DNA of 32,785 bases from Micromonospora rosaria (lineage in GTDB: Bacteria > Actinomycetota > Actinomycetes > Mycobacteriales > Micromonosporaceae): positions 1 through 32,785 of the forward strand of contig NZ_LRQV01000079.1 in the NCBI RefSeq assembly GCF_001567585.1. The letters run 5' to 3'. Position 1 is the first letter of the stretch. Every line of letters begins with the position of its first letter. Below the pieces are notes generated by a model, which was given only the letters and a program-made list of their open reading frames with translations, ran no database searches and was not told the origin of the DNA. The position numbers and the translations under genes are program-made. Of this stretch, positions 7,040-15,563 are shown in pieces.

Positions 7040-7498
7040 ATGATCCCCGAGGAGGACCGCCCAGCATCCTGGTTGCGCGGCTACGGTGGCATCGAGGCCG
7101 ACATCCGTCAGCTCCGGGATTTCGCGGCGAAACTCGAAGCCGAGGTGCAGCGGCACTACGCGCCGCACCTGTCGTACATCGCCGACGACATGCAGGCGCA
7201 GCTGCCCAACCCGTGTGACGCCTTCATCGAGTTGGTCCACTTTCTCCAGGCGCACCACGAGACCCAGCAGGCGACCACCGACATGGTCTACGCCGTCGGC
7301 GGGCACACCGGCCGGCTCGCCCAGGCCGCCGGCCGGGTCGCCGGGGCGTACCAGGAGTCCGACGCCTTCTCCGCCGCCCGGGTGACCGATGTGGAGCAGG
7401 CGCTCGCCGGCACACAGGCCGCCGGGTTGCCGGTCGTCGCGCCCCGGCTGGTCGATCCGACCGGGCCCGACAACGCCGGGCCGGTGGTGCTGCCATGA
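7040..7498 (+). CDS. ESX-like helical protein, probable type VII secretion substrate or chaperone partner
   Basis: A 152-residue protein that is almost all helix in residues 15-125. YQESD (residues 104-108) fits the YxxxD/E signal of type VII substrates and lies after a long helix; a second YxxxD (YIADD, 46-50) lies earlier. No signal peptide is present. I do not recognise a named family; ESX-like is inferred from helical content, the motif and the neighbouring WXG-like and mycosin genes. ATG 7040 has a strong GGGAGGGG site, better than the GTG at 7019. Its stop overlaps the next start by four bases (ATGA), so the two are coupled and may form a heterodimer, as in EsxA/B or PE/PPE pairs. Confidence 0.75.
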   Translation: MIPEEDRPASWLRGYGGIEADIRQLRDFAAKLEAEVQRHYAPHLSYIADDMQAQLPNPCDAFIELVHFLQAHHETQQATTDMVYAVGGHTGRLAQAAGRVAGAYQESDAFSAARVTDVEQALAGTQAAGLPVVAPRLVDPTGPDNAGPVVLP

Positions 7499-8907
7499 TC
7501 GAACGCGGCAGCGGCCGGACCTCCGGCCTCACCGACTGGCACCTGATGAACGTGCCCAGCATGTGGGCCTGCCTCCAGGACCAGGACACCACCAACCAGT
7601 GGCGGCAGGTGGCCGGCTGGGGCAAGGTCTGCGACCTGGCCAAGATGCACCTGTCCCGGCTCCAGGAGTACCGACGCGGCCTGGCCGAGGCATGGCCGCC
7701 GGAGACCAACTCCGCCGCCCGCGCGTACCTCGGCGAACTGGACCAACTGATCGAGCGGGTACAGCGGACGCATGACGCGGCAGCCGCCAACTACAGCGCG
7801 CTCTCCGCCGCCACCCACGCCATCGCCAGCAGCCGGGGTGAACTGCGAAAGGTCTACGACGAGTACGTCACCAAGAGCCGACAGAAGCAGGCGTACGAGG
7901 AGATCGTCGCCGACCCCAAGGCAGTGGCCGGAAGTCGCCTACCCGAGCGCCCACCGGTCACCGACGCCGACCTGACCCGGCTCGACGCACAGGCACGCAC
8001 CATCATGTACGGCCTCAGCGGCGAACTCCAACACGCCCAAGTAATGCTCCAAAAGCCCCCACCTCCGCCAAGAAAAAATCCAGGCGCGGATCAAGCAAAT
8101 TCCGATGTCTACACACCTGGCATCGCACCAATCATCCCACCAATTGTTCCCGTGCCCGTAAAAACTGTTGGAGGCAGTGGACAGATCAAGAGTCCGTCGA
8201 CGACTACCCGACCAGTGACAATGCCCACCGCACCTGCAGCCGGACCTGTGTTGGGCGGCCCGGCTTCTGGCACGCCCACCCCGTCGCCTGGTACAGGGCC
8301 TGTGCTTGGGGGGGTCGGGGGCGGATTAGCGCCGCCCCCGACCACCCCGCCCCTCGCCGCAACGCCCTCGCCCCCGGCGCCCCCCGGCCCAACAATCGGG
8401 CTACCGCCGACCATGCCACCTAGTGCCATATCCGGGCGCGGCGGAACTTCTCAGCCGGGAACGGTTGGAAGACCGATTGGCGGAAATGTCAACGGTGCAC
8501 CCCATGCCGTACCACCTAGCACCCCAAGGGCGATGCCGCCAGGTGGGCTCATCGGTGGTGTTCCCGGGATGGGACTCGGGCAGCCGGCCGCCAGCGCTGT
8601 TCCGCCGAGGCGGGTCAACCCGATTGGCGGCGTGATCGGCGGTGGGGGAGCAGGAACCGCGCCAACGGGCGGTGCCGGCTCCCGTCCCGGCCTCGGCCGT
8701 AGCTCGCAGTTCAGCGCCGGCCACGGCATGCCTCCTGCCGGTGGCCTGCCTGGCCGACGAGAGCGACACGAACCTGATGGCACCGAGTCGCGGCGCTGGG
8801 ACCCAGATCACCCGTGGGAGACAGAGCAAGGAGTCGCACCCGTCGTTCGCCCGCCCGACGAGGAAGGCCCAATCGACCCCGGTCCAGCTATCGGCCTTAA
8901 CCGGTGA
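7495..8907 (+). CDS. WXG100/PPE-like protein with long Pro/Gly-rich C-terminal region
   Basis: A 470-residue protein. Residues 1 to about 182 are helical, with AEAWPPETNSAARAYLGEL resembling the turn of WXG100 proteins (W followed by the helix that carries N-AA--Y). From about 185 on it is low-complexity Pro/Gly/Thr with repeated PP-, IGG- and GGPA-type motifs. It ends in a more ordered acidic tail (WDPDHPWETEQGVAPVV ... DPGPAIG). Such PPE-like proteins are typical type VII substrates or surface proteins. It overlaps the gene before it (ATGA) and the mycosin gene after it (GTGA). From about codon 180 its codons turn AT-richer (AAA, AAT, CAA, GCA), unlike the first part. Confidence 0.8.
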   Translation: MIERGSGRTSGLTDWHLMNVPSMWACLQDQDTTNQWRQVAGWGKVCDLAKMHLSRLQEYRRGLAEAWPPETNSAARAYLGELDQLIERVQRTHDAAAANYSALSAATHAIASSRGELRKVYDEYVTKSRQKQAYEEIVADPKAVAGSRLPERPPVTDADLTRLDAQARTIMYGLSGELQHAQVMLQKPPPPPRKNPGADQANSDVYTPGIAPIIPPIVPVPVKTVGGSGQIKSPSTTTRPVTMPTAPAAGPVLGGPASGTPTPSPGTGPVLGGVGGGLAPPPTTPPLAATPSPPAPPGPTIGLPPTMPPSAISGRGGTSQPGTVGRPIGGNVNGAPHAVPPSTPRAMPPGGLIGGVPGMGLGQPAASAVPPRRVNPIGGVIGGGGAGTAPTGGAGSRPGLGRSSQFSAGHGMPPAGGLPGRRERHEPDGTESRRWDPDHPWETEQGVAPVVRPPDEEGPIDPGPAIGLNR

Positions 8908-9640
8908 GAATCCGCACCGCTCAAGTTCTCGCGCTTTCCCTGCTGGGGGCAACATTTCCCGCCGCCGTCGGGCAAGCTGCACCAAGTCCCGCCGGCGTTG
9001 ACCAGATTCGGGGCGATCAGTGGCACCTGCAATATCTGAACTCCAACGAGGCACACGGCATAAGTCGAGGGCAGGGTGTGATCGTCGCAGTTCCCGACAC
9101 CGGCGTCGATCCACACCCCGACCTACGCAATAACCTACTCCCTGGAGCCGATATCGTCCCCGGCGGCAGCGGCGACGGCCAGAGCGATCAGGATAGCCAC
9201 GGAACAGGAATGGCTGGCCTGATCGCAGCTACCGGCCAAGGCGCAGCCCGTGGAGCGCTAGGCGTGGCACCCATGGCCAAGATCTTGCCAATCCGAACAA
9301 GGGTCACCAACGCAACAGGCGATAGCAAAGACCTCGCTGCCGCGATTCTGCAGGCCACCAGAAAAGGCGCTGACATAATTAGCATCTCCTCCGTGGCCGC
9401 CAGCACAACTGAACTCCAAGAGGCCGTTAAAGCCGCTACGAGCGCTGATATCGTCATCGTCGCCGCCGTGGGCAATCAACCACGCGATCCTCATATCAGT
9501 TTTGCAGCCGCACAGCAAGAAGTAATTGTCGTAGGCGGCATTGATCGAGACGGGAATCATGCCGCTATTTCCGTAACGGGACCAGAGGTTGATGTCGTCG
9601 CGCCTGCCGTCGACATCTACAGCACCTCATCGGGCGGGAA
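8035..9640. other. AT-richer tract crossing two genes, possible recombined segment
   Basis: Codon use changes inside the WXG/PPE-like gene near 8035 and changes back inside the mycosin gene near 9640, just before the catalytic Ser motif. Within the tract, codons ending in A or T (AAA, AAT, GAT, ATT, GCA, GTA) are frequent; on both sides they are rare. Both genes stay intact. This pattern fits allelic replacement by homologous recombination with a less GC-rich relative. The limits are judged by eye and may be off by 50 bases or more. Confidence 0.6.
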
Positions 9641-10076
9641 GTACCGCAGGGGCACCGGCACATCCGATGCCACGGCGATCGTGGCGGGGGCGGTGGCGTT
9701 GATCCGGGCGAAGTATCCGTCGCTGCCGGCGAGCGAGGTCGTACACCGGTTGACCGCGACCGCCGTGGACAAGGGGCCGCCGGGTCGGGACGACCAGTAC
9801 GGCCACGGGGTGATCGACCTGGTGGCGGCGCTGACTGCGGACGTACCCCCGCTAGGGTCGGTGCCGTCGACGGCGCAGCCGACGGCCGGTGCGGGGCCGA
9901 CCCCGACGGCGGTCGGGCCGGGCGGGTCGGCGGCGGCGGGGCCGGACGGCGGCGGTGGGTCGACGGCGCGAGGGCTGGCCACGCTCGGGGTGCTGGTCGC
10001 GGCGGGCGGGGTGTGGATGTACATGAATCGTCGTCGCCGTCGTGGCGACGACCCGCCGCCCCGGATCAGCAGGTAG
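8904..10076 (+). CDS. mycP: Mycosin, type VII secretion-associated S8 serine protease
   Basis: A 390-residue subtilase anchored in the membrane. A signal peptide covers residues 1 to about 26. Catalytic residues are Asp65 (VAVPDTGVD), His99 (DSHGTGMAG) and Ser254 (GTGTSDATAIVAGA); Asn191 (AAVGN) fits the oxyanion position. After the domain (about 310) comes a Pro/Gly/Thr linker, a membrane helix (about 356-374) and a basic tail (NRRRRRGDD). This is the mycosin layout. Mycosins act on the outer face of the membrane with ESX machinery, cutting a substrate such as EspB and stabilising the channel. The GTG start overlaps the preceding stop (GTGA). No eccB, C, D or E gene is in the window. The first 80 percent lies in the AT-richer tract; the Ser motif onwards is normal GC. 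Confidence 0.92.
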   Translation: MRIRTAQVLALSLLGATFPAAVGQAAPSPAGVDQIRGDQWHLQYLNSNEAHGISRGQGVIVAVPDTGVDPHPDLRNNLLPGADIVPGGSGDGQSDQDSHGTGMAGLIAATGQGAARGALGVAPMAKILPIRTRVTNATGDSKDLAAAILQATRKGADIISISSVAASTTELQEAVKAATSADIVIVAAVGNQPRDPHISFAAAQQEVIVVGGIDRDGNHAAISVTGPEVDVVAPAVDIYSTSSGGKYRRGTGTSDATAIVAGAVALIRAKYPSLPASEVVHRLTATAVDKGPPGRDDQYGHGVIDLVAALTADVPPLGSVPSTAQPTAGAGPTPTAVGPGGSAAAGPDGGGGSTARGLATLGVLVAAGGVWMYMNRRRRRGDDPPPRISR

Positions 10077-10079
10077 GTT
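10074..10079 (+). promoter_or_regulatory. Putative -10 box of maf, overlapping the mycosin stop codon
   Basis: TAGGTT begins with the mycosin TAG stop and lies seven bases before the maf GTG. This is the spacing expected of a leaderless transcript. The AGGTAGG just upstream could instead act as a ribosome site, so a separate promoter is not certain. Confidence 0.35.
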
Positions 10080-10086
10080 CGGCGGC

Positions 10087-10743
10087 GTGCCGAACACGAC
10101 GCCGATCCGTCTCGTGCTCGCCTCGGCGAGCCCTGCCCGCCGCAAGCTCCTCCAGGCCGCCGGGGTCGAACCCGACGTGCTGGTCAGTGGGGTCGACGAA
10201 TCCCAGGTGACGCACGAGCGGGCGGAGGACCTCTGCCTGGAGTTGGCCCGGCGCAAGGCGGCGGCGGTGCTCGGGCGGCTGCGGCCGGGCGACGGTGAGC
10301 GCACGCTGGTGCTCGGGTGCGACTCGGTGCTGGCCTTCGACGGGGATGTTCTCGGCAAGCCGGACGACGCGGCGGACGCGGTCCGCCGGTGGGAACGGAT
10401 GCGGGGGCGCAGCGGGGTGCTGCACACCGGGCACTGCCTGGTCGACGTCACCGACGGGCGGCAGGCTGCGGCGGTGGCCTCGACGGTGGTGCACTTCGCG
10501 TCGATCGGTGACGACGAAATCGCCGCGTACGTCGGGACGGGTGAGCCGTTGGCGGTAGCGGGGGCGTTTACCATCGACGGGATCGGTGGCCCGTTCGTCG
10601 AGCGGATCGAGGGCGATCCGAGCACCGTCGTGGGGCTCTCGCTGCCCCTGCTGCGCCGCCTCCTCGCCGACCTGGACCTGCGGATCGTCGATTTGTGGAC
10701 GAAGGTCGCGCCGGGCGGCCAATCGGTGCAGCCGCTGGTCTAA
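10087..10743 (+). CDS. maf: Maf-family nucleotide pyrophosphatase
   Basis: A 218-residue Maf protein. The N-terminal signature LVLASASPARRKLL carries the phosphate-binding S-SPRR-type motif. GCDSVLAFDGDVLGKP contains the conserved Asp and Lys of the active site, and HTGHCLVDV and GAFTIDGIGGPFVERIEGD follow the family pattern. Maf proteins hydrolyse non-canonical or excess nucleoside triphosphates (dTTP, UTP or modified bases, depending on subfamily) and are linked to septum formation; I cannot assign the substrate. The frame is open from 10042; GTG 10087 starts right before the first conserved strand. In mycobacteria maf lies next to accE5, as it would here without the inserted secretion cassette. 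Confidence 0.93.
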   Translation: MPNTTPIRLVLASASPARRKLLQAAGVEPDVLVSGVDESQVTHERAEDLCLELARRKAAAVLGRLRPGDGERTLVLGCDSVLAFDGDVLGKPDDAADAVRRWERMRGRSGVLHTGHCLVDVTDGRQAAAVASTVVHFASIGDDEIAAYVGTGEPLAVAGAFTIDGIGGPFVERIEGDPSTVVGLSLPLLRRLLADLDLRIVDLWTKVAPGGQSVQPLV

Positions 10744-10746
10744 CGT
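10741..10746 (+). promoter_or_regulatory. Putative -10 box of the methyltransferase gene, overlapping the maf stop
   Basis: TAACGT starts with the maf TAA stop and lies six bases before the methyltransferase ATG, which has no ribosome site. The arrangement suggests a leaderless transcript. No -35 box is evident; coupled translation from maf is the alternative. Confidence 0.4.
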
Positions 10747-10752
10747 CCAGTC

Positions 10753-11406
10753 ATGACCACCAAGTCGCTGCCGCTCACCGACGACCTGCACGCCTACCTC
10801 GTGGCACACGGGTCACCGCCGGACGAGATCATGCGGGACCTGGCCGAGGAGACCCAGGCGGTGCTGCCGGGGCAGGCGCGGATGCAGGTCGCGCCGGAGC
10901 AGGCCGCGCTGCTGACCTTCCTCACCCGGCTGGTCGGTGCGCGGCAGGCGGTGGAGGTGGGCACCTTCACCGGGCTGTCGTCCCTGGCGATCGCCCGGGG
11001 CCTGGCCGAGGACGGGCGGTTGACCTGCTTCGACATCTCCCAGGAGTACACGAGCATCGCCCGGCGGTACTGGGCGCGGGCCGGCGTGGACGACCGGATC
11101 GAGCTGCGCATCGGCCCGGCCGGCGACACGCTGCGGGAGCTGCCCCAGGAGCGATACCTGGACCTGGCCTTCGTGGACGCGGACAAGACCGGCTACCCGA
11201 TCTACTGGGCGGAGCTGGTGCCCCGGATGCGGCCGGGTGGCCTGATTGCGGTGGACAACGTCCTGCGGGGTGGCCGGGTCCTGGCCCCGCAGGACGAGGC
11301 GGACCGGGCCATCGCCGCGTTCAACGACGACGTGCTCGCCGACGTACGGGTGGACGCGGTGATGCTGCCGGTGGCGGACGGCCTGACCCTGGCCCGCGTC
11401 CGCTGA
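10753..11406 (+). CDS. SAM-dependent O-methyltransferase, family 3 (CCoAOMT-like)
   Basis: A 217-residue class I methyltransferase. AVEVGTFTGLSSLAIA is motif I for S-adenosylmethionine, LTCFDIS carries the acidic residue for the ribose, LAFVDADKTGYPIYW is the metal-binding FVDADK motif of cation-dependent O-methyltransferases, and GGLIAVDNVLRGG holds the second DN metal ligand pair. The family methylates catechol-type hydroxyls on small molecules; the substrate here is unknown. It lies nine bases after maf, same strand. Palindromic repeat B follows and probably ends the transcript. Confidence 0.92.
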   Translation: MTTKSLPLTDDLHAYLVAHGSPPDEIMRDLAEETQAVLPGQARMQVAPEQAALLTFLTRLVGARQAVEVGTFTGLSSLAIARGLAEDGRLTCFDISQEYTSIARRYWARAGVDDRIELRIGPAGDTLRELPQERYLDLAFVDADKTGYPIYWAELVPRMRPGGLIAVDNVLRGGRVLAPQDEADRAIAAFNDDVLADVRVDAVMLPVADGLTLARVR

Positions 11407-11456
11407 CCCCTCCCCTCACCCGGTCCCCCGCTCGGCGGGCTGCGCTGCCCAGCGTG

Positions 11457-11513
11457 GTGTTAAGAAGGGGCCCCTGCTCTACCGAATGCGTTAACAAGGG
11501 GCCCCTCCTTACA
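11457..11513. repeat. Palindromic repeat, copy B
   Basis: Two half-elements separated by CTACCGAATGC: GTTAAGAAGGGGCCCCTG and GTTAACAAGGGGCCCCTCC followed by TTAC. Each contains the 10-bp self-complementary core AGGGGCCCCT. It fills the gap between two converging genes (methyltransferase, ends 11406; ABC permease, ends 11517), where a bidirectional terminator is expected. Unlike copies C and D, both halves carry the full core. Confidence 0.8.
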
Positions 11514-11516
11514 GCA

Positions 11517-12272
11517 TCAGCGGACGCTGCGGGCGAACTGGCGGGCGGCCCAGACGACGGCGGCGACGGCGAGCACGGCGATGATGCCGAGCCCCTGCCA
11601 GACCTTGTCGTCGCCGAGGTTGCCGGCGAAGAGGGCCCGGGTGCCGTCCACCGCCCAGGAGAACGGGTTCCACCGGGCCACCGCCTGCAACCAGCCGGGG
11701 GCCAGGGCCAGCGGCAGCAGGATGCCGGAGAGCAGCAGCAGGGGCTGGGCGATGGTGTTCATCAGCGGGGCGAGGGCGTCCTCGCTCTTCACCTTGAGCG
11801 CGACGCCGTAGGAGACGGCCGAGGTCATCAGCGCGATCAGGGCCAGCATCAGGTACGCCAGCAGCAGGTCGCCGAGGAGGACGCGCAGGTCGAAGGCGAG
11901 CGCCAGCAGGGTGATGATGACCGCCTGGACGATCAGCGACACCACGTCGCGCAGGGAGCGGCCGAGCAGCAGGGCGAACCGGCTGATCGGGGTGACCCGG
12001 GACCGTTCGATGACCCCGGCACGCAGTTCGGCGATGAGGCCGAAGCCCTGGAAGAGTCCGCCGAAGATGGCCAGCAGCACCAACAGACCCGGTACGAAGA
12101 TCTTGTACGCGGCGGCCTGGCTGGGCGCGTTCAGCGCCGCCTTGAGCAGCGGGGCGAAGAGCAGCAGGTACATCACCGGCTGGAAGACCCCGACGAAGAC
12201 CCAGACGGGGTTGCGCAGCAGCAGCAGGATCTGCCGTTGAAAGATCAGCCAGGTGTCGCGGGCGAGTTTCAT
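11517..12272 (-). CDS. ABC-2 type transporter permease (DrrB-like)
   Basis: A 251-residue membrane protein with about six hydrophobic segments and the ABC-2 pattern: N-terminal cytoplasmic WLIFQRQILLLLRNPVWV, then helices, AGVIERSRVTPISRFALLLGRSL between helices, and SGILLPLALAPGWLQAVARWNPFSWAVDG near the C-terminus. That late motif is typical of DrrB-type permeases of drug or lipid exporters. It lies 18 bases downstream of its ATPase gene. Of two possible starts, ATG 12272 has GGGAG at proper spacing and GTG 12278 does not. The cargo cannot be told from sequence. Confidence 0.92.
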   Translation of the reverse strand: MKLARDTWLIFQRQILLLLRNPVWVFVGVFQPVMYLLLFAPLLKAALNAPSQAAAYKIFVPGLLVLLAIFGGLFQGFGLIAELRAGVIERSRVTPISRFALLLGRSLRDVVSLIVQAVIITLLALAFDLRVLLGDLLLAYLMLALIALMTSAVSYGVALKVKSEDALAPLMNTIAQPLLLLSGILLPLALAPGWLQAVARWNPFSWAVDGTRALFAGNLGDDKVWQGLGIIAVLAVAAVVWAARQFARSVR

Positions 12273-12290
12273 GGTCACTCCCGGGTGCGG

Positions 12291-13253
<963 letters not shown>

Positions 13254-13495
13254 CCTGGCTCCTCGTCCGGGCCGGCGGGGCGGCGTCCGGGCGGGGCGAC
13301 GCCCGCAACGGCAGCGGCAGCGACTGCGGAGGCCGACTGCGGAGACAGCCTCCGCACGCGCCCGGACCGCCGGCCCCGACACCGCACCGCCGGCCCGCAC
13401 CCCACCCGAATCTCCTGGTCACAGCCGATTATTTCGCCTCGCGTCCGGCTCGGCGGGCCGGTTCGTGACGTGCGGCAGGCCACACTGAGCGATCG

Positions 13496-13523
13496 TTAGG
13501 CCGGCCGCGCCGGCCGATACACT
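13496..13523 (+). promoter_or_regulatory. Putative accA3 promoter with a GC palindrome in its spacer
   Basis: TTAGGC (13496-13501), 16 bases, then TACACT (13518-13523). The spacer holds most of a 17-bp palindrome, GGCCGGC-CGC-GCCGGCC (13499-13515), a possible regulator site. The rest of the 300-base gap from 13254 shows only a short repeat of GACTGCGGAG and no gene. The -35 match is weak. Confidence 0.4.
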
Positions 13524-13553
13524 CCCGGGCAACGACAGGGGGAGGAGTCACAC

Positions 13554-15305
13554 GTGCGAAAGGTACTCATCGCCAACCGTGGCGAGATCGCCGTCCGCGT
13601 CGTCCGGGCCTGCCGTGACGCCGGCCTGGGCAGCGTCGCCGTCTACGCCGACTCCGACCGGGACGCCCTGCACGCCACCCTCGCCGACGAGGCGTACGCC
13701 CTCGGCGGGGACAGCGCGACCGAGACGTACCTGCGGATCGACAAGCTGCTGGACGTGGCGGCGCGGGCCGGCGCCGACGCGGTGCACCCCGGGTACGGCT
13801 TCCTCGCCGAGAACGCCGACTTCGCCGAGGCGGTGCTCGACGCCGGGCTGACCTGGATCGGCCCCACCCCGCAGGCGATCCGCGACCTCGGCGACAAGGT
13901 CACCGCCCGGCACATCGCCCAGCGGGCCGGCGCTCCCCTCGTCCCGGGCACCCCGGACCCGGTCGCCGGCCCGGAGGAGGTGATGGCCTTCGCCGCCGAG
14001 CACGGCCTGCCGGTCGCCATCAAGGCCGCCTTCGGTGGCGGTGGGCGCGGGCTGAAGGTGGCCCGGACCATGACCGAGATCCCGGACCTGTTCGAGTCGG
14101 CCACCCGGGAGGCGGTGGCCGCGTTCGGCCGGGGCGAGTGCTTCGTCGAGCGGTACCTGGACCGGCCCCGCCACGTCGAGGCGCAGATCCTCGCCGACCA
14201 GCACGGCAACGTGATCGTCGTCGGCACCCGGGACTGCTCGTTGCAGCGCCGGCACCAGAAGCTGGTCGAGGAGGCTCCGGCGCCGTTCCTCACCGACGCC
14301 CAGCGGGCCCAGATCCACGACAGCGCGAAGGCGATCTGCCGGGAGGCCGGGTACCACGGCGCGGGAACGGTGGAGTACCTGGTCGGCGCGGACGGGACGA
14401 TCTCCTTTCTGGAGGTGAACACCCGACTCCAGGTGGAGCACCCGGTCACCGAGGAGACCGCCGGCATCGACCTGGTCCGCGAGCAGTTCCGGATCGCCGA
14501 CGGGGAGAAGCTGCGGTTCACCGAGGACCCGACGCCGCGCGGGCACTCCATCGAGTTCCGGATCAACGGCGAGGACCCGGGCCGCAACTTCCTGCCCGCC
14601 CCGGGCACGGTCACCGCGCTGCGGCTGCCCACCGGCCCCGGCGTCCGGGTGGACACCGGCATCTCCGCCGGGGACGTCATCGGCGGCAACTTCGACTCGC
14701 TGCTGGCGAAGGTGATCATCACCGGCGAGACCCGGACCGAGGCGCTGGAGCGGGCCCGCCGGGCGCTGGACGAGATGGTGGTCGAGGGGATGGCCACCGC
14801 GCTGCCCTTCCACCGCCTGGTGGTCCGGGACCCGGCGTTCACCGCCGCGCCGTTCACCGTGCACACCCGGTGGATCGAGACCGAGTTCGACAACACCGTC
14901 GAGCCCTTCACCGCCGCCGCCGGCCCCGCCGACGCCCCCACCGAGCGGGAGACCGTCGTGGTGGAGGTGGGCGGCAAGCGGCTGGAGGTCAGCCTGCCCG
15001 CCGGCTTCGGCTCGGGTACGGCCGCCGCCGCGCCCGTCGCGAAGAAGCCGGCCCGCCGGGGCGGCGCCGCCAAGGCGGCCAGCGGGGCCAGCGGCGACAC
15101 GCTGACCTCCCCGATGCAGGGCACCATCGTGAAGATCGCGGTGGCCGACGGGGACATCGTCACCGAGGGCGACCTGGTGGTGGTGCTGGAGGCGATGAAG
15201 ATGGAGCAGCCGCTGTACGCGCACAAGGCCGGCACGGTCAACGGGCTGGCCGCCGAGGTGGGCGCGGTACTCACCGCCGGCGCCACCATCTGCACCATCG
15301 CGTAG
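13554..15305 (+). CDS. accA3: Acyl-CoA carboxylase alpha subunit: biotin carboxylase fused to BCCP
   Basis: A 583-residue protein. The biotin carboxylase domain covers about 1-450: KVLIANRGEIAVRV at the N-terminus, GYGFLAENADFAEA, the ATP-grasp glycine loop (KAAFGGGGRGLKVA), and EVNTRLQVEHPVTEE in the active site. The C-terminal BCCP domain (about 510-583) carries VLEAMKMEQPL with Lys549 as the biotinylation site. It carboxylates biotin with bicarbonate and ATP, then hands it to an AccD-type carboxyltransferase to make malonyl-CoA or longer carboxyacyl-CoAs. Length and fusion match mycobacterial AccA3. GTG 13554 has a strong GGGGGAGGAG site. Repeat C follows its stop by five bases. Confidence 0.95.
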   Translation: MRKVLIANRGEIAVRVVRACRDAGLGSVAVYADSDRDALHATLADEAYALGGDSATETYLRIDKLLDVAARAGADAVHPGYGFLAENADFAEAVLDAGLTWIGPTPQAIRDLGDKVTARHIAQRAGAPLVPGTPDPVAGPEEVMAFAAEHGLPVAIKAAFGGGGRGLKVARTMTEIPDLFESATREAVAAFGRGECFVERYLDRPRHVEAQILADQHGNVIVVGTRDCSLQRRHQKLVEEAPAPFLTDAQRAQIHDSAKAICREAGYHGAGTVEYLVGADGTISFLEVNTRLQVEHPVTEETAGIDLVREQFRIADGEKLRFTEDPTPRGHSIEFRINGEDPGRNFLPAPGTVTALRLPTGPGVRVDTGISAGDVIGGNFDSLLAKVIITGETRTEALERARRALDEMVVEGMATALPFHRLVVRDPAFTAAPFTVHTRWIETEFDNTVEPFTAAAGPADAPTERETVVVEVGGKRLEVSLPAGFGSGTAAAAPVAKKPARRGGAAKAASGASGDTLTSPMQGTIVKIAVADGDIVTEGDLVVVLEAMKMEQPLYAHKAGTVNGLAAEVGAVLTAGATICTIA

Positions 15306-15310
15306 GTAGG

Positions 15311-15364
15311 TGTAAGGAAGGGCCCCTTCTTAACGCCTCCGGTAGAGAAGGGAACCCTTCTCAC
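15311..15364. repeat. Palindromic repeat, copy C
   Basis: Two hairpins: GTAAGGAAGGGGCCCTTC-like left half (15312-15331) and GAGAAGGGAACCCTTCTC (15344-15361), separated by TTAACGCCTCCGGTA. Read on the minus strand it is nearly identical to copy D. It lies between the accA3 stop (15305) and the 3' end of the LysR gene (15540), again at converging gene ends. Confidence 0.8.
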
Positions 15365-15505
15365 CACGCCAGCCGGGCGCTGCGGGCGCTGGCGGCGTGA
15401 GCGGGGCGGACGCGATCAGGCGGGCGTGAGGGACGGCGGGCGCCGGGACGGACGCGACGGCCCGGGGCGCTGCTGGGGCTGGTCGGCGGGGCGCTGCGGG
15501 GCGGG

Positions 15506-15563
15506 TCAGCGGAGGGCGTCGGCGGCGGCGCGGGGCGCGTCAGCGAAGGGCGTCGGCGGCGGC
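15506..15563. repeat. Tandem duplication of the lysG 3' end
   Basis: TCAGCG(G/A)AGGGCGTCGG plus GGC repeats occurs at 15506 and again at 15540, period 34 bases. On the minus strand each unit encodes ADALR and a stop, so the last codons of the LysR gene, including its stop, are duplicated directly downstream. The outer copy is outside the gene and probably has no coding role. Confidence 0.6.

Noticed and set aside
13548..15224. Open frame of 558 codons opposite accA3.
   Set aside because: Antisense shadow; the biotin carboxylase and biotin-attachment motifs are on the plus strand.
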